Position numbers and translations under genes: made by a program. DNA of 64,000 bases from Salminus brasiliensis (Eukaryota > Chordata > Actinopteri > Characiformes > Bryconidae): assembly GCF_030463535.1 (NCBI RefSeq), contig NC_132896.1:22115709-22179708 (forward strand), written 5' to 3'. This document shows, in pieces, positions 12,441 to 24,441 of this stretch (the stretch's first letter is position 1; every line of letters begins with the position of its first letter). The notes under the pieces were generated by a model. It did no database searches, was not told the origin of the DNA, and saw only the letters and a program-made list of their open reading frames with translations.

Positions 12441-13670
12441 AATCCACATTTGAAAACAGGTATTCAATTCTTTGTGGTCTCTACTGCAGTCAGTGCAGTA
12501 GAAAACAAATGCTTACTCACCTGGTTCTTGCTCTCTATCCTGCCCCCTTATTCTCATTCCTCCCTCCAATTGTCAAATGCAACAAACAATGAGTCATTGA
12601 ATTTTGAGCTTCTGTGGGATGGGGTGACTAGATGAGAGAAATTCTTTGGGTGAGTGTGTACTTTAGATCAGACACACCACTTCTAATCATTTATCAATAT
12701 TATTACGATTATCAACAGATTCTGAGCATATGATTAAGATCATGTTGGCCTTACTCTCGCCTGAAACTGCCTCTTTTTTTGGGAAAATCGAATATAAATA
12801 AAAAAAACGTCAGCTAGTCACTCCTAGCTAACAATAACAGAATAAAGAGTGCATCAGAAATATGGACTGCTGATAGTGACTGCAATGTGTTGGTTCAGAG
12901 TGATAAAGTACAAAAATACTCCTTTGCAAAACTTACTAGACCCCAGGCAAATAATGCACTGACACACCGTGTGTGCGTGATGCTCACTGAGAGGAAGAAA
13001 AGCTGGATCATACCATTTTGCAACGCAAGGGGAGGGGGCTGCTGGATTTTCGTTGTTAAAATGATTGGTTCAACCATATACCCACCATGTTTTTTTATTA
13101 TTTTATTTTATTTTTTTATCTTTAGGGGTGCTTAATCAGCACAAATTTACAAACATGTATGTAATGACAGTATGATGCCAAGCTTGAGCCAGATTGGCCA
13201 CCGGGAGGCTCTACAGCGCACAATTAGCTACCTTTTATAGAATCACAGGCCTTGCATTTTCTTGCATATGCAAGTCATTTACTAATTATTAACATATTAA
13301 CAACTTTGAGGTCCATAACTCTTACCCTGTATGATGTAAAGACAAAATATGTTTTTCTCCTGATTATTTGTTTCATGTCCTCAAAAAAGCCTCAAAAATC
13401 ATATAGCTCTGCCTGTTTAGATTTGGGGTATACATAGCATAATACAAATTTTATGAGCATGAACTACAACTTTAATATTTAGTCAAAAAACATTGGAATT
13501 TCTACTCTGTGTTGCATCCAGGCCCCACCCAGAAACATGAGTGGAGCTCATATTACACAAACCATGCATATACAGCTTTAATTCAGTAACGCTTTAACCG
13601 ATTGTTCCAAAACTTTACAGACATATACCCTAGTGAGACCGTAGATGATTGTCAAGGTTTTCTATTTCTA
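12441..13670. other. Intergenic DNA without a recognised feature
   Basis: There are short T-rich tracts (13090-13120). Open frames here are short, lack conserved motifs and are not supported as genes. Confidence 0.3.
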
Positions 13671-13674
13671 TCTA

Positions 13675-14640
13675 TTTCCCAAAAATGTTCACACAATCCC
13701 ACATCTTCATTTATACCATGAATATTACCATTGCTAAGTGTCCCAGCATAGCCACTGCAGGGGACTTGGCAGCAGAAATGTTGGGAGGGGGATTCTGTAG
13801 GTGGACACCACAATAAACATATACACACAGAGAAAAGCATAAATGCACACATACACAAACAGAAAAACAGAATGTTTCCACTGTGACACACATACAAAAG
13901 TAATGCACACACACCTGAGCACAAGCCTATAACCAATGTCACAATTAGAGTGAACACAGTCATGAGTCAGGCTAACACATTATACAACATCTCTGTCAAC
14001 CAATCAATTCAAACCACAGTCAGTATCAGCTGTTTCTCTTGCAGGAACAGCCCTCCTCAAACAGCAATATGCAATAGAAATTACAACATATGTATGTGTA
14101 TAATGTGTCATTTCTATAGTTCTAATACAATCTTTCTAATGGTGTGGTGACATTAAAAAAACTCAACATTTTCCACTAATACCCACACACACACAAGATC
14201 AGATGTGCACACTCACAGTCATTCACACAGACAGACATGGGTAGAGTACAGACATGGGTACAAACACTTCACTGGCATTTAAGTCAAATTAGTCTCTATT
14301 TAAGAGTGTACACATGAGGAGCACATAAAGGCCCAGGTGCTCAAACTTACCATGTTAATGTTTTAAATGCACAGGCATTTCATTTTGGACCTAATCATTT
14401 TGATACACACACACAAACATATGCATGCACACATGCTTATGGATCAGTGGGAATGTACACACACACACACACACACACACACGGTACGGACATACTAACT
14501 AAATGTACACATAAACGCTGCATGTACACAAACTACACATGCTTTTGTTGGAGTAACTATGTCTACTGTCCAGGGAAGGCTTTCTGCTAGATGTTGGAGC
14601 ACTGCTATGAGGATTTTCGTAACAATCAGACAACCTTTGG
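13675..14640. repeat. Unclassified dispersed repeat, copy 2, with (CA)n
   Basis: This is homologous in direct orientation to 4920-5340. It has a GT/CA-rich composition and an (AC)n run at 14456-14482. It abuts the BEL/Pao pol fragment starting near 14670, so it may belong to that element, but no terminal repeat was demonstrated. Confidence 0.5.
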
Positions 14641-14669
14641 CTGTATAACAGTTTTTTTGCTTGTCAACA

Positions 14670-15200
14670 GGTAACACAACGCAAACATCTGCAAGGTTTA
14701 CCAGATGACCTGACTTTGAGAACTGTACAACAAGAGGTACAAACCCTCCATGGAGCCTCCGTTAACTTAATGCTGTCTCCAGTAAACCAACCTGAGACTT
14801 GTTATACCATTCATAATGGCTTTACTGCAGAACATATGGCATATTCATATTCAATAGCAACCTTGCAGAAGAGGTACAAGTACTTACAAGATCTACCTCT
14901 GATGTCATGATGACCTGCTGGAGCACCTGCTGCAGTAAAAACATGTCTTGCATGGACACTTTAAGGCCCTGTTGTAATTTTATCCAAAGCTTTACTCAAT
15001 GTTTGTTCACCAAAGTCGGTTTTCCTGCTGAAGAGTTGTTCAAAAATGTGGTGAGATTGTGGCAACTGGCAGCAATTAGATCACAGCAGGATAAAAAAGC
15101 TTTGGAGCTACTTGAAAGCAAAACAACCAGAGTATTGGTTGATAGTGTGAACCGTTATGGAACTCCTCTCCTAAGAAAACAAGGTGTTCTTCCATTAAAG
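14670..15200 (+). mobile_element. BEL/Pao retrotransposon pol fragment
   Basis: The plus strand reads HLQGLPDDLTLRTVQQEVQT, then YSYSIATLQKRYKYLQDLPL. The 'RYxxLxDIPLP' phrase is typical of the linker region of BEL/Pao polyproteins just before RT. After frameshifts, 15125-15215 reads TRVLVDSVNRYGTPLLRKQG, matching the BEL/Pao 'RYATPLLRK' block. Only a short, frameshifted part of pol remains. The BEL/Pao integrase at 38.6 kb comes from a different copy. Confidence 0.65.
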
Positions 15201-15204
15201 TCTG

Positions 15205-15390
15205 CATTGAAGGCTTTTTTGGTCAGATGTTGCGCTGCATGTTCTTTCCTAGTAGTTCAATCTTCGTTTCATCTGTTCACAAAACATTTTGGAGTGTCAA
15301 TGTGCTCTTTTGCAAACATCAGGCGTGAAGGCATCTTCTTTTTACTAAGCAGCGATAGCTGCATGGGGCTTCTAGACAGCCATAGGACTT
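15205..15390 (-). mobile_element. Tc1-like transposon fragment
   Basis: Words such as 'tcgtttcatctgttcacaaaac' (15265-15286) and 'tgctcttttgcaaacatc' (15302-15319) are the reverse complement of the conserved transposase region around the first catalytic Asp, as in the copies at 22.9 kb and 44.7 kb. Only this segment is present. Confidence 0.5.
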
Positions 15391-15393
15391 AAG

Positions 15394-15830
15394 TTATGAG
15401 TTTGATTCTTGATGGTTATTGAGTGGTTTATTTTTCCTGTAAAATCCAGTTATGATAGTGTCTAAGGATTTGTACCAGTTAGTTGGAGATTGCATGGAAA
15501 TCATTGAATATAAATTGTTTATTTTTGGCAGTATTGTAATTTTAATTGCAACTATTCTACCAAAAAGGGAGAGAGGTAGGTTTGCCATGCGGTTTAGGCT
15601 CATTGTTTATTCTTTTGATAAGTGAATTGAAAATAATTTTTACCAACTCTGACAGCTGGGGGAAGTTCTTATGCCTAGATATGTGATGAAGTTAGTGTTC
15701 AGGAGGATAGAAGATGATTTCATTTCAGCATTAATTTTATTCATATTTAATGGGAGGATTGCAGATTTTGTTGATAGAATAAGTTTTGAATTTTAATCAA
15801 TGGTTTTGATTGTAAAAAGCAACACTCTTT
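15394..15830 (-). mobile_element. L1-like LINE fragment (RT C-terminus)
   Basis: The minus strand encodes MANLPLSLFGRIVAIKITIL followed by PKINNLYSMI and a 'PTNWYKSLDTIITGFYRKNK' segment: the conserved post-RT region of fish L1 ORF2 ('SLIGRIxxIKMxILPKxxYLFxxxP'). The continuation to about 15830 is more degraded. It is not the same fragment as at 3.3-4.3 kb but belongs to the same clade. Confidence 0.7.
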
Positions 15831-15831
15831 T

Positions 15832-18460
15832 CTGCTTATACAGTCTATCATTCTCCTGGACCTGATATAGATTTGTGTTTCTTATCAGAAGTAGCTATAT
15901 CTACTCATAAAGCTTTGGTTGTTGGAGATTTAAAAATTCACTTTGAGAAGACTCAGGGCCCACTTAAAACTGGGTTAAAATAAATCTTAGATGCCCTGGA
16001 ATTCAAAATGTTACAGAGAATTTAGTCAGCATTTCTCAGCCTGACTCCATCTCTGACCACTACCTAATCATGTTTAACGTAGTCTTAAACCAGGATATCC
16101 ACCTGCCGCCTCGCTTTATGAACAAACGTACCATAACAACCTTAACAGCTAGTGTATTCATTAATAAGTGTATTGGATGGCATCATAATAAGTGTATTCA
16201 TCATAGATCTTGAGCATTTAACATTTAACAGATGATGTACTGTCTGTGGTCTGCTCTAATGTTGACAATGTTAAAATCTAAATCTCTGCAGCTTGAATGG
16301 CATCATAGTCATGCAGAATACAAAAAAAACCTTGATTAAAGCAAAATTATTATATATCACATCACTAATTGGCAACAAAAACAATCTCAGATCCCTTTTT
16401 AATACTGCGACCAAACAAACTAACTCATTACCTTTTTTACGCTAAAATGTAAAACATTTGAAAAATTCATAGCCAGTCCCTAACCACTGCAGTTAATGTT
16501 GATGAATGGTGCACCAGCTTTAATGCACACTTGGAGTATTTCCATCTGGTTACTGAAAAGGTTAGCATTATTAGCTCAGTACTGGCCATAGATAAATCTT
16601 CCCTCAGCGTTGGTTACATACCTAAATCGCTTAAATCAGAAATTGTCAAGCCTATTCTCAAAAAACCTAACCTTGACCCCAATGAGCTTGGAAATTATAG
16701 ACCAATATTAAATCTCCCCTTCATTGCCAAGGTCCTAGTAATGTTTCAGCAACTGTGCACCTACCTACACAACAGTAGCATTTTCTTTCAGTCTGGATTT
16801 AGACCCAACCACAGCACTGAAACAGCTCTACTAAGAGTCACAAATGACCTACTTGTTTCATTTGATAGGGGCTGCATTATTATTCTGGTGCTGCTTGACC
16901 TTAGGCTGCTTGTGACACCATAGATCATGCCATTTTGCTTGACAGGCTTGAAAATACTGTAGGAATTAAAGGATCTGCCCTCACTTGGTTTTAGATCATA
17001 TCTAACAGATCACCACCTGTTTACTTAAACAATGAATATTCTTACTACTCAAAAGTAAGTGTGGTGTTCCTCAAGGATCAACTCCAGGGTCTGTGACTAT
17101 TTATTCTGTTTATGCTGCCGCTGGGCAAAATAATCCAGAAGCATGGCATTGACTTTCATTGCTATGCTGATGACACCCAGCTTTACATGTCTGCCAAACC
17201 AAATGATGACATTTGTCTAAAATAACAAACAGTCTTAAAGACATAAATAACTGGATGAGTCACAACTTTCTTTTGCTTAATCCAGAAAAAAACATTGATC
17301 CAAATATGGATAAATCCAAAAATATTGCTGAAAATCTAGATGGATTTTCAGTCATACCCAGTAGCACTGTAAAAAAAAACAAGGAGTTGCTTTTGACTCT
17401 ATCTGCTTGTTTGATGTACACTTATATAATGCAGAGAAGCTGGTGCATGCATTCATAACTTCAGGATTGGATTACTGGTTGAAAGTTCATGTAAATCATT
17501 AAAAAAGTGCCAACTAGTTCAAAATGCAGCTGCTAGAGTGCTCACCAGACCTGAAAAATGTGACCATATTAGTCCTATTCTCTTGTCCCTGCACTGGTTA
17601 CCAGTTAAATTACGCATTGATTATTAAATATGCCCTTTGACTTATAAATCACTAAATGGTTTGGCCCCACAATATCTTGAGGAACTTCTTAAACCATACA
17701 ACCCATTACGTACACTTTGTTCGCAGGGCGCTGGCCTTCTGTCAGTTCCTCATTTTAGAAGAATCAACGCTGGGGGAAGAGCTTTCTCTTATGAAAATTC
17801 TCAAATCTGGAATAAACTTCCTATTGGTGTTTGGGACTCAGACACACTCTCTGTGTTTAAATGTAGATTAAAAAACTACCTTTTGGCTCAAGCTTTCATA
17901 TAATCTATCAATGCATGTACTGTTATCCTTGCTGATGTAGCTTATATAAATACTAACACATATTTACTATACTTCAATATCTCTAATATACTTCCTTTAC
18001 TGGCCATACATCAGTCAATTCAAACTTCTAAACACTTTTTTACTTATTTCATTTCTTTTCTCTCCCCTTGCTGCTTGCTGATGAAGGCCTTTGTGGTCGA
18101 CTGCCCTTGCCTATCCATTGGATCCTGTCCCACAATCTCTTTCACATGTATTTAGAAGCCCAGAGCCTGACCTGGCTCTCCACTACCCTTCTACCCACTG
18201 TGCTGCTCTGGGGCTTTGCATTGATTCATCCTCACCTCACTGCATAAATATGCTTCTAACTATTTATCTGCATGGACTTTATCATCTCACTCACATTTTC
18301 ATCTTGTATGGCTTGATGGCACATTTGCCATTTCTTTCTTAATTCAGTTTTGTTTCATTTTTGTTCCTGTTTTGCTTATTATTGTTATTATCTGGTGTCA
18401 ACCCTAGGAGGATGGGTTTCTCCCAAAAGTTACTACCTCCCACAGAAAAAATAACTGGTG
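15832..18460 (+). mobile_element. L2-like LINE, near full-length but inactivated
   Basis: This is the largest plus-strand LINE copy. The order is endonuclease remnants (near 15835-16130), then RT: PILKKPNLDPNELGNYRPIL and QSGFRPNHSTETALLRVTND at 16640-16850, then a [13 protein letters not shown] block near 17160-17200, 'LLLNPEKN' near 17275, and the C-terminal 'LHWLPVKLRIDY' and 'SLNGLAPQYL' region near 17600-17680. It ends in the family's 3' UTR (to about 18460). ORF2 is split by frameshifts and stops, so retrotransposition is not expected. Related copies in both orientations appear throughout the window. Confidence 0.85.
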
Positions 18461-18461
18461 T

Positions 18462-18720
18462 TCAAAATGTTTTCTGGCAGCCTTTCGTCCACACGCCGGA
18501 TGTGTTCAACTAGGTTTTTTTCTGCTGTAAATGAGGAAGTCATCCAGGTAGAACAACATGTAGTGGCCAAGTGCCTTTCTCAGGACCTTGTTGACGAAGC
18601 ACTGGAAAACAACCAGCGCATTCATTAACCCAAAAGGTAGAACTTAAATGTTCATAATGGCCTGACAGGGTGATGAAGACTCCACTCATCACCGTCTCAC
18701 CTTTACACACACATGTCTTC
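18462..18720 (-). mobile_element. Ty3/gypsy reverse transcriptase fragment
   Basis: On the minus strand the RT core reads, with small breaks, 'LPFGLMNA...FQCFVNKVLRKALGHYMLFYLDDFLIYS'-like sequence. The YLDD catalytic motif is near 18530-18545. Only this RT segment is present; no LTRs or integrase were found next to it. Confidence 0.7.
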
Positions 18721-19600
18721 TAGGACATCCTTTGACATCACAATTCAGAATAGAGATGTCTAGGTGGCTCTATTGCACCACCTATGATTTAAATGCAAAT
18801 TTGACCCCTTAGAATGTTCGATATCTTAGCCAATTTGACCCAAGCATTAATATTTGGTAATGGTTTACAATTCTTTGGTCACTTGCCGTGGGTGGACTCT
18901 ATAGCACCTCCTAAAGTTATCACTGTGTTTGCCACAATCTTTGTCCATTGATCACAAAATTTGGTAGAAACATTGTCCTCACTTGACAGACATATTTGCC
19001 ATTAGGTTATATTAGCTCTACCCAATGTAAAGTATTGAAATGTGTGCATTTTCTTACACATTTGTAAAAAAAAACTCTACTAGAACTGCTTGAAGACTGA
19101 AATAAACTTCAGAGACACATGTTTTCCAGTGTTCATTCATTTTGGTAGGAAGATTGATCTCATTTTAGTTTTAGTCAATTACTCAAACAAATCAAATCAC
19201 ATTTATTGACACATCACATTACACAGGTGAGTGAAAACCTACCTGAAAAAGTAGAAAGTCCCTTATGGCAGTAACAACACAATTGAAATGTAGCATATAT
19301 ACACATTATCTTACACTATAACTGGAGTGGAGGTGTGATGAGATATCTAGTGTGATAACACCAGTAAAATTGCTTTGTGATGGACTGGACTGATACACCG
19401 TTCTACTGGCCATTCAGCAGCCTACTTGCTTGGGGAAAGAAGCTGTCTTGAGCTGACTGGGTATGGTCTTTATGCTGCTGTACCTCCAGCTGTGAAAATA
19501 GGCAGTGGCTTGGGTCCTTAATAATCCTTTTGGACTTTCTCAGACAGCAGCTGGTATATAAGTCTGGAAGGTTTGGAGGCTGAACCCTGATGACATTTAC
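18721..19600. other. Repeat-like intergenic DNA, unclassified
   Basis: Phrases such as 'ggctctattgcaccacctat' (18760) and 'ggactctatagcacctcctaaa' (18893) are repeated with variation, suggesting an old dispersed repeat. From about 19200 to 19600 the sequence leads into the CR1-like LINE fragment in the minus orientation. No gene was recognised. Confidence 0.35.
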
Positions 19601-19830
19601 ATTTTACATTTTAGGGCATTTAGCTGACGCTCTTATCCAGAGCGACTTACAAGGTTACTCGTATTACAGAGGTGGGCCAACGTAGTGTTAGGAATCTTGC
19701 CCAAGGACTCTTATTGGTGTAGCGCAGCATAGTCACCCCGACTGGGAATCAAACCCCAGTCTCCCACATGGTGTGGTAGCTCAGTGGCAGGTAGTGGTGT
19801 TATCTGTTGCGCCACACCAACGATGTGGTG
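19595..19830. repeat. Dispersed fish repeat inserted in a LINE fragment
   Basis: The insert begins near the (ttacatt)n tract at 19598 with 'agctgacgctcttatccaga' and ends with a tRNA-like box ('ctcagtggcaggtagtggtgttatctgttgcgcca'). It interrupts the CR1-like LINE, which continues on both sides. The class is unknown; a SINE-like origin is plausible. Confidence 0.45.
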
Positions 19831-20270
19831 GGCTGTGCTCCACCCTCTGCAGAGTTTTCTGCCGTACCAGGTGGTGATACAGCCCCTCAGAATACTCTCT
19901 ACAGTGTAGGTATAGAATGTACTGAGGGTGCAGGGATCAATGCCAAACTTCCTCAGCCATCTGAGGTTGATGTCTGTTGAAGACTGTTGTGTCTTCTTTA
20001 CCACCAATCTGGTGTGGTCTATCCATGTAATTAACCTCCTCTCTGTAAGTGGCCTTGTCCTTGGTGGAGATCCGGCCCACAATTGCTGTGTCATCAGCGA
20101 TTTTTATGATGGAATTGGAGCTGTGTCTGGCTGTGCAGTCATAGATCTACAGTAAGTACAGGAGTGGGCTGAGCACACAGCCCTGGGGGGCTTGAGGGTC
20201 AGTGAGGAGGATATGATACAGCCCATCCTTACTACCTGCCATTAGCCCATCAGGAAGATGATGCACAGAC
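19831..20270 (-). mobile_element. CR1-like LINE fragment (RT C-terminus)
   Basis: The minus strand reads 'WIDHTRLVVKKTQQS', 'LRWLRKFGIDPCTLSTFYTY' and 'TVESILRGCITTWYG', the conserved 'KKAQQRLYFLRKLRKFG...FYRCTIESVLTGSITTWYGN' region near the end of fish CR1/Rex-like LINEs. It contains one arm (19922-20072) of a 151-bp perfect inverted repeat whose other arm is at 21469-21619. Confidence 0.65.
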
Positions 20271-20629
20271 AGCTGTTCAGACCCAGATCCCAGGGCTGGG
20301 TGCTACTTTTCTCATATTTGCTTTGTTAAAGACTCCATAACTCAAACTTTATATATAAACGTTTCTAGTCGGACAATGGTTGCACAGCCTTCTCACTGTA
20401 TGTCTCAAATATCTCAATGATAACACCCAATTAACAACATGGGTTACCACAGCAACCACTTGGCAACACCATATCAGCCACCTAAAATATGATATCAATC
20501 ACCTTTCAACACTATAGCACCTTTTAGCAACCATTTAGCAACACCATAAATACCATCATGAATACAATAGCAACAACACAGTCCATATCTCCATATCACT
20601 TTTGTTTAATTTGAAGATACATCATTTAC
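20271..20629. repeat. Minisatellite-like 'gcaacca' repeat remnant
   Basis: Around 20435-20560 phrases like 'caacatgggttaccacagcaaccacttggcaacacca' recur. They are the reverse-complement type of the 'ggttgctatggtgttgctaagt' minisatellite at 36990-37520, so this is a small decayed relative. Confidence 0.45.
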
Positions 20630-21420
20630 CTTTACAAAAAGTTCAGTTAAATTAGATGTGAACCATGATAGGGCTGCTAGTGATTCCAACCTTGTTCTCT
20701 AATCTTTCTAGGAGTGTGGTCTATTGCATCAAAAGCTGCACTGAGGTTGAGTAGTACTAACAAGCATACACAGCCTTGATCAGAGGCCAGAATAAGATCA
20801 AAATCAAATCTAATGTATTTGTATTGTGCTTTTTACAACTGCCGTTAATGATGTCTGATTCCAGATTGGAACTTTTCATCTTGATCTTGGATATAGGGTA
20901 GGGTAGAAATAGGTCTGTAATTAGACAGTACACTAGGATCAAGATTTGATTTTGTTGATCAAAGGTTTATTAACTGCTAATTGAATAGCTTTGGGTACAT
21001 GCCCCAGGCCAAAGGATGAGTTTACTACTAGTAAAAGAGGTTTAACTATAACAGGCCATACTTCTTTTAGACGTTTTAAAGGAATTGCATTGAGTGTGCA
21101 AGTTGTAGAGATAATTTTCTCTAGTTCAGCAGTGAAAGTGAGTTGAAAAGCGCCTTTCTGAATCTAGAGTACAATTACAGTAATGTCTAGGCCCTGTTAC
21201 ATTGGGTAATGCTGACAGAATCTGAAATAGATGTAAATACCTTCATTAATGGATCATCTGTCTTTTTTAAATTAAAAATTAATTAATGTTAATGCTATTA
21301 TTACTTTTTCACTGCACACTATTAAGTCTGTGACAAAAGAACTAAATTATTTGAATAATTCAGAATAGGGCTCTGGAAGCCTGTAAATATGAATTATTAA
21401 CACATTTTCTCATTTGTGTA
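20630..21420 (-). mobile_element. L2-like LINE fragment
   Basis: Minus-orientation sequence matches the better L2 copy at 41.5-41.9 kb: words like 'gtggtctattgcatcaaaag', 'agacagtacactaggatcaa', and 'gggtacatgcccc' near 20995. It is strongly degraded. Confidence 0.6.
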
Positions 21421-21468
21421 ATTTTTTTTACAGTGTATTCCTTGTATATGTTAAACCAAAAACAAACT

Positions 21469-21619
21469 GATCTCCACCAAGGACAAGGCCACTTACAGAG
21501 AGGAGGTTAATTACATGGATAGACCACACCAGATTGGTGGTAAAGAAGACACAACAGTCTTCAACAGACATCAACCTCAGATGGCTGAGGAAGTTTGGCA
21601 TTGATCCCTGCACCCTCAG
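21469..21619 (+). repeat. Second arm of a 151-bp perfect inverted repeat (CR1-like)
   Basis: This stretch is the exact reverse complement of 19922-20072 as far as I can read base by base. It encodes the same LINE peptide fragment on the opposite strand. The flanks on both sides are unrelated. Confidence 0.85.
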
Positions 21620-21639
21620 ACAAGGCTTCTGAGGAAGCC

Positions 21640-24430
21640 TAAAGGAGGTTAGAGAAGGCTGTGTTGGGATGGAAGAAAAAGGGTTGTATTTAAACTACGA
21701 ACAGAATAACGATTTTTGTGTGAGTTTTCTGACTGTGCGTCCTGGTCCACCCACTGCAGCTCCAGTAGTACACCCCAGTGTTCATAGAGCGCCTCAGCCA
21801 GATTCTTCACCTGAACTGGTCGAAGAAGCAGAAGGGGGGCCAGATTCGAATTCCAGCTTCTTCTGACTGACAAAGTCATCAAGCTGAGCCAGGAACTTAA
21901 GAGATTGAGTTTGGAGCAGTGCCTAGCGGAATTGGGCTGTCTGACACTGAGTCAAGTCAATTGGGGGAGTAAGTTTCACTGGGGAAGACAGGCACAGAAA
22001 CAGACACAGAGGGGAGACTGGAGACACTAGACTGGAGCTAAGGCAGGGAAATTTGATGCACAAAAAGAGGTGGGATTGAAGGTAGGAGAGAACGTGTTTG
22101 TTTTAATTGTGGGAAATCAGGTCATTTTGCAAGGGAGTGCACATCAGAAAAGTGTCAACCAGCGGAAATAATGTAATTAATTTAATATCATTATTTTATG
22201 TGTACTATGGCAATCAGTTTGCAGCCGTGTATGTAGACTTGAATGAAGGACTGGTTAGAAAGCCAGGTGAACCACATATTGCCCTAGGCAAGAAAGGGGG
22301 TCAATGGACAGACATAGGGGTGTGGTTAAGAACATTATTTAATTATAAAAGATTGGGAAAGCCAAGGTGATACAAATAATTGATGATACTTCTGTTACAC
22401 AGCCAAGTGAAAATGATGATATTGAGATTGATGCTGCCAAGTGAGCATTGGGGCTGTCGGCGGGCAACACGGACTTTCAACTCCCCCCGAAGGTTTTCTA
22501 TGGGGTTGAGATCTGGAGACTGGCTAGGCAACTCCAGGACCTTGAAATGCTTCTTATGAAGCCACTCCTTTGTTGCCCTGGCAGTGTGCTTGGGATCATT
22601 GTCATGCTAAAAGACCCAGCCACGTTTCATCTTCAATGCCCTTGCTGATGGAAGGAGGTTTGCACTCAAAGTCTCACAATACATGGCCCCATTCATTCTT
22701 TCATGTACACGGACCAGTCGTCCTAGTCCCTTTGCAGAGAAACAGCCCCAAAGCATGATGTTGCCACCCCCATGCTTCACAGTTGGTATGGTGTTCTTTG
22801 GATGCAACTCAGCATTCACTCTCCTCCAAACACAACGAGTTGTGTTTGTACCAAACAGTTCTACTTTGGTTTCATCTGACCATAAGACATTCTCCCAATA
22901 CTCTTCCGGGACATCCAAATGCTCTCTAGCAAACTTCAGACGCGCCAGGATACAGTATGTACTGGCTTAAGCAAGGGAACACGTCTGGCACTGCAAGATC
23001 TGAGTCCCTGGCGGTGTAGTGTGTTACTGACGATAGCCTTTGTAACGTTGGTCCCAGCTTTCTGCAGGTCATTCACTAGGTCCCCTGGTGTGGTTCTGGG
23101 ATTTTTGCTCACCGTTCTTGTGATCATTTTGACCCCACGTGCTGAGATCTTGCGTGGAGCCCCTGATCGAGGGAGATTAGCAGTGGTCTTGTAGGTCTCC
23201 CATTTTCTGATTATTGCTCCCACAGTAGATTTCTTCACACCAAGCTGCTTGCCTATTGCAGATTCAGTCTTCCCAGCCTGGTGCAGGTCTACAATTTTGT
23301 TTCTGGTGTCCTTCGACAGCTCTTTGGTCTTCACCATAGTGGAGTTTGGAGTGTGACTGTTTGAGGTTGTGGGCAGGTGTCTTTTATACTGTTAACGAGT
23401 TCAAACAGGTGCCATTAATACAGGTAAGGAGTGGAGGACAGAGAAGTCTCTTAAAGAAGAAGTTACAGGTCTGTGACAGCCAGAAATCATGCTTGTTTGT
23501 AGGTGACCAAATACTTATTTTCCACCATTATTTGCAAATAAATTATTTAAATATCAGACAATGTGATTTTTTTTCTCATTTTGTGTCTCATAGTTGAGGT
23601 CTACCTATGATGTCATTTACAGACCTCTCTCATTTTTTTAAGTGGGAGAACTTGCACAATTTGTGACTGACTAAATACTTTTTACCCCACTTGTATGATA
23701 TTGGGTCAATAAAGGGTGCATATCCACTTAAAGTGGTACAAACAAAACAGTCGATAGGCCTTACCAGGTTCAATACCTATGTCCAAGGGAGCAGAAGAAA
23801 GGTTGTCCAAACTTACAAATTACCTTTTGGAAAAAGGAGCCATTGTTCCATGTGCATATTCACTGATGAAAAGTTTAAATACAGGTTGATACAAGATCTG
23901 AGAGTGGTAAATGAAGCGATATACCCTGCTGCTCCTATTGTACCTAATCCCGCAACTATTTTTTCCAAAATTACATCTAATCCTACATATTTTTCATTAG
24001 TTTGACTTGGCAAATGCGTGTTTTTTTTTTTTTTTCAGTCTACCCGTGGAGGCCCAGAGTCAAGGGTGAAAGGTCCGGTCTCACCCTAATGTACCAAATG
24101 AAAATGCTAATGTGTATTTTTTTGTTTTTAGATGGTTTCAGACTGCAGTTGGAAAATGGGAACCCATCTGTGACCTACTTCATGGTGACAATCAGATAGT
24201 GGATACATACAGGTTAGCAGATAGTGTGTCATTGCAAGCAGCAGAATTGTCTGCTTTCAGAAGAGTTTGCATATTAACACAAAACATTTGGGGAACCTGT
24301 GGCACACAGAATTTTGTTTGAAAATTTGTTGAGCGCGATCATGTTTCTAATCTTAATATCAATGTAAAGCTCATTTAAAAAATAGGAGGACACAATATCT
24401 GCAGGGAATTAATTCACAGATCAGGTGGCA
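21640..24430 (+). mobile_element. Endogenous retrovirus-like remnant (gag/pol), interrupted by Tc1 elements
   Basis: On the plus strand, about 21690-21865 encodes a proline-rich gag-like segment. A single CCHC zinc knuckle follows at 22099-22140 (C-X2-C-X4-H-X4-C), typical of gammaretrovirus-type nucleocapsid. After an inserted Tc1 (22447-23693) the reading resumes at 23694 with the front of a reverse transcriptase: IQDLRVVNEAIYPAAPIVPN, a pattern of gamma/epsilon-type retroviral RT rather than gypsy. About 24140-24330 holds a degraded RNase H piece with a LQAAELSAF word. A second Tc1 follows at 24442. No env, LTR pair or intact frame is seen; most of RT, all recognisable integrase and long internal parts are missing, so it is a defective fossil. 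Confidence 0.65.
22447..23693 (-). mobile_element. Tc1-like transposon (family A), 5'-deleted, inserted in the ERV remnant
   Basis: The minus-strand transposase is split over frames. 23337 down to about 22950 encodes the paired HTH N-terminus ([20 protein letters not shown] ... [20 protein letters not shown]). 22910 down to 22607 encodes the first catalytic block ([11 protein letters not shown], then [20 protein letters not shown] and [10 protein letters not shown]). 22531 down to 22447 gives '[10 protein letters not shown]', the third acidic residue. The right terminus ends at 23693, followed by a TA. The left end and its terminal repeat are missing compared with the sister copy at 44177-45530. 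Stops and frameshifts make it inactive. Confidence 0.85.
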
Positions 24431-24441
24431 AGAAACAGTTA

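Noticed and set aside
13652..13963. Cys-rich hydrophobic minus-strand frames
   Set aside because: They come from a GT/CA-rich dispersed repeat shared with 4.9-5.3 kb, in several frames at once.
18091..18342. 83-codon plus-strand frame
   Set aside because: It lies in the 3' UTR of the L2-like LINE and has no conserved motif.
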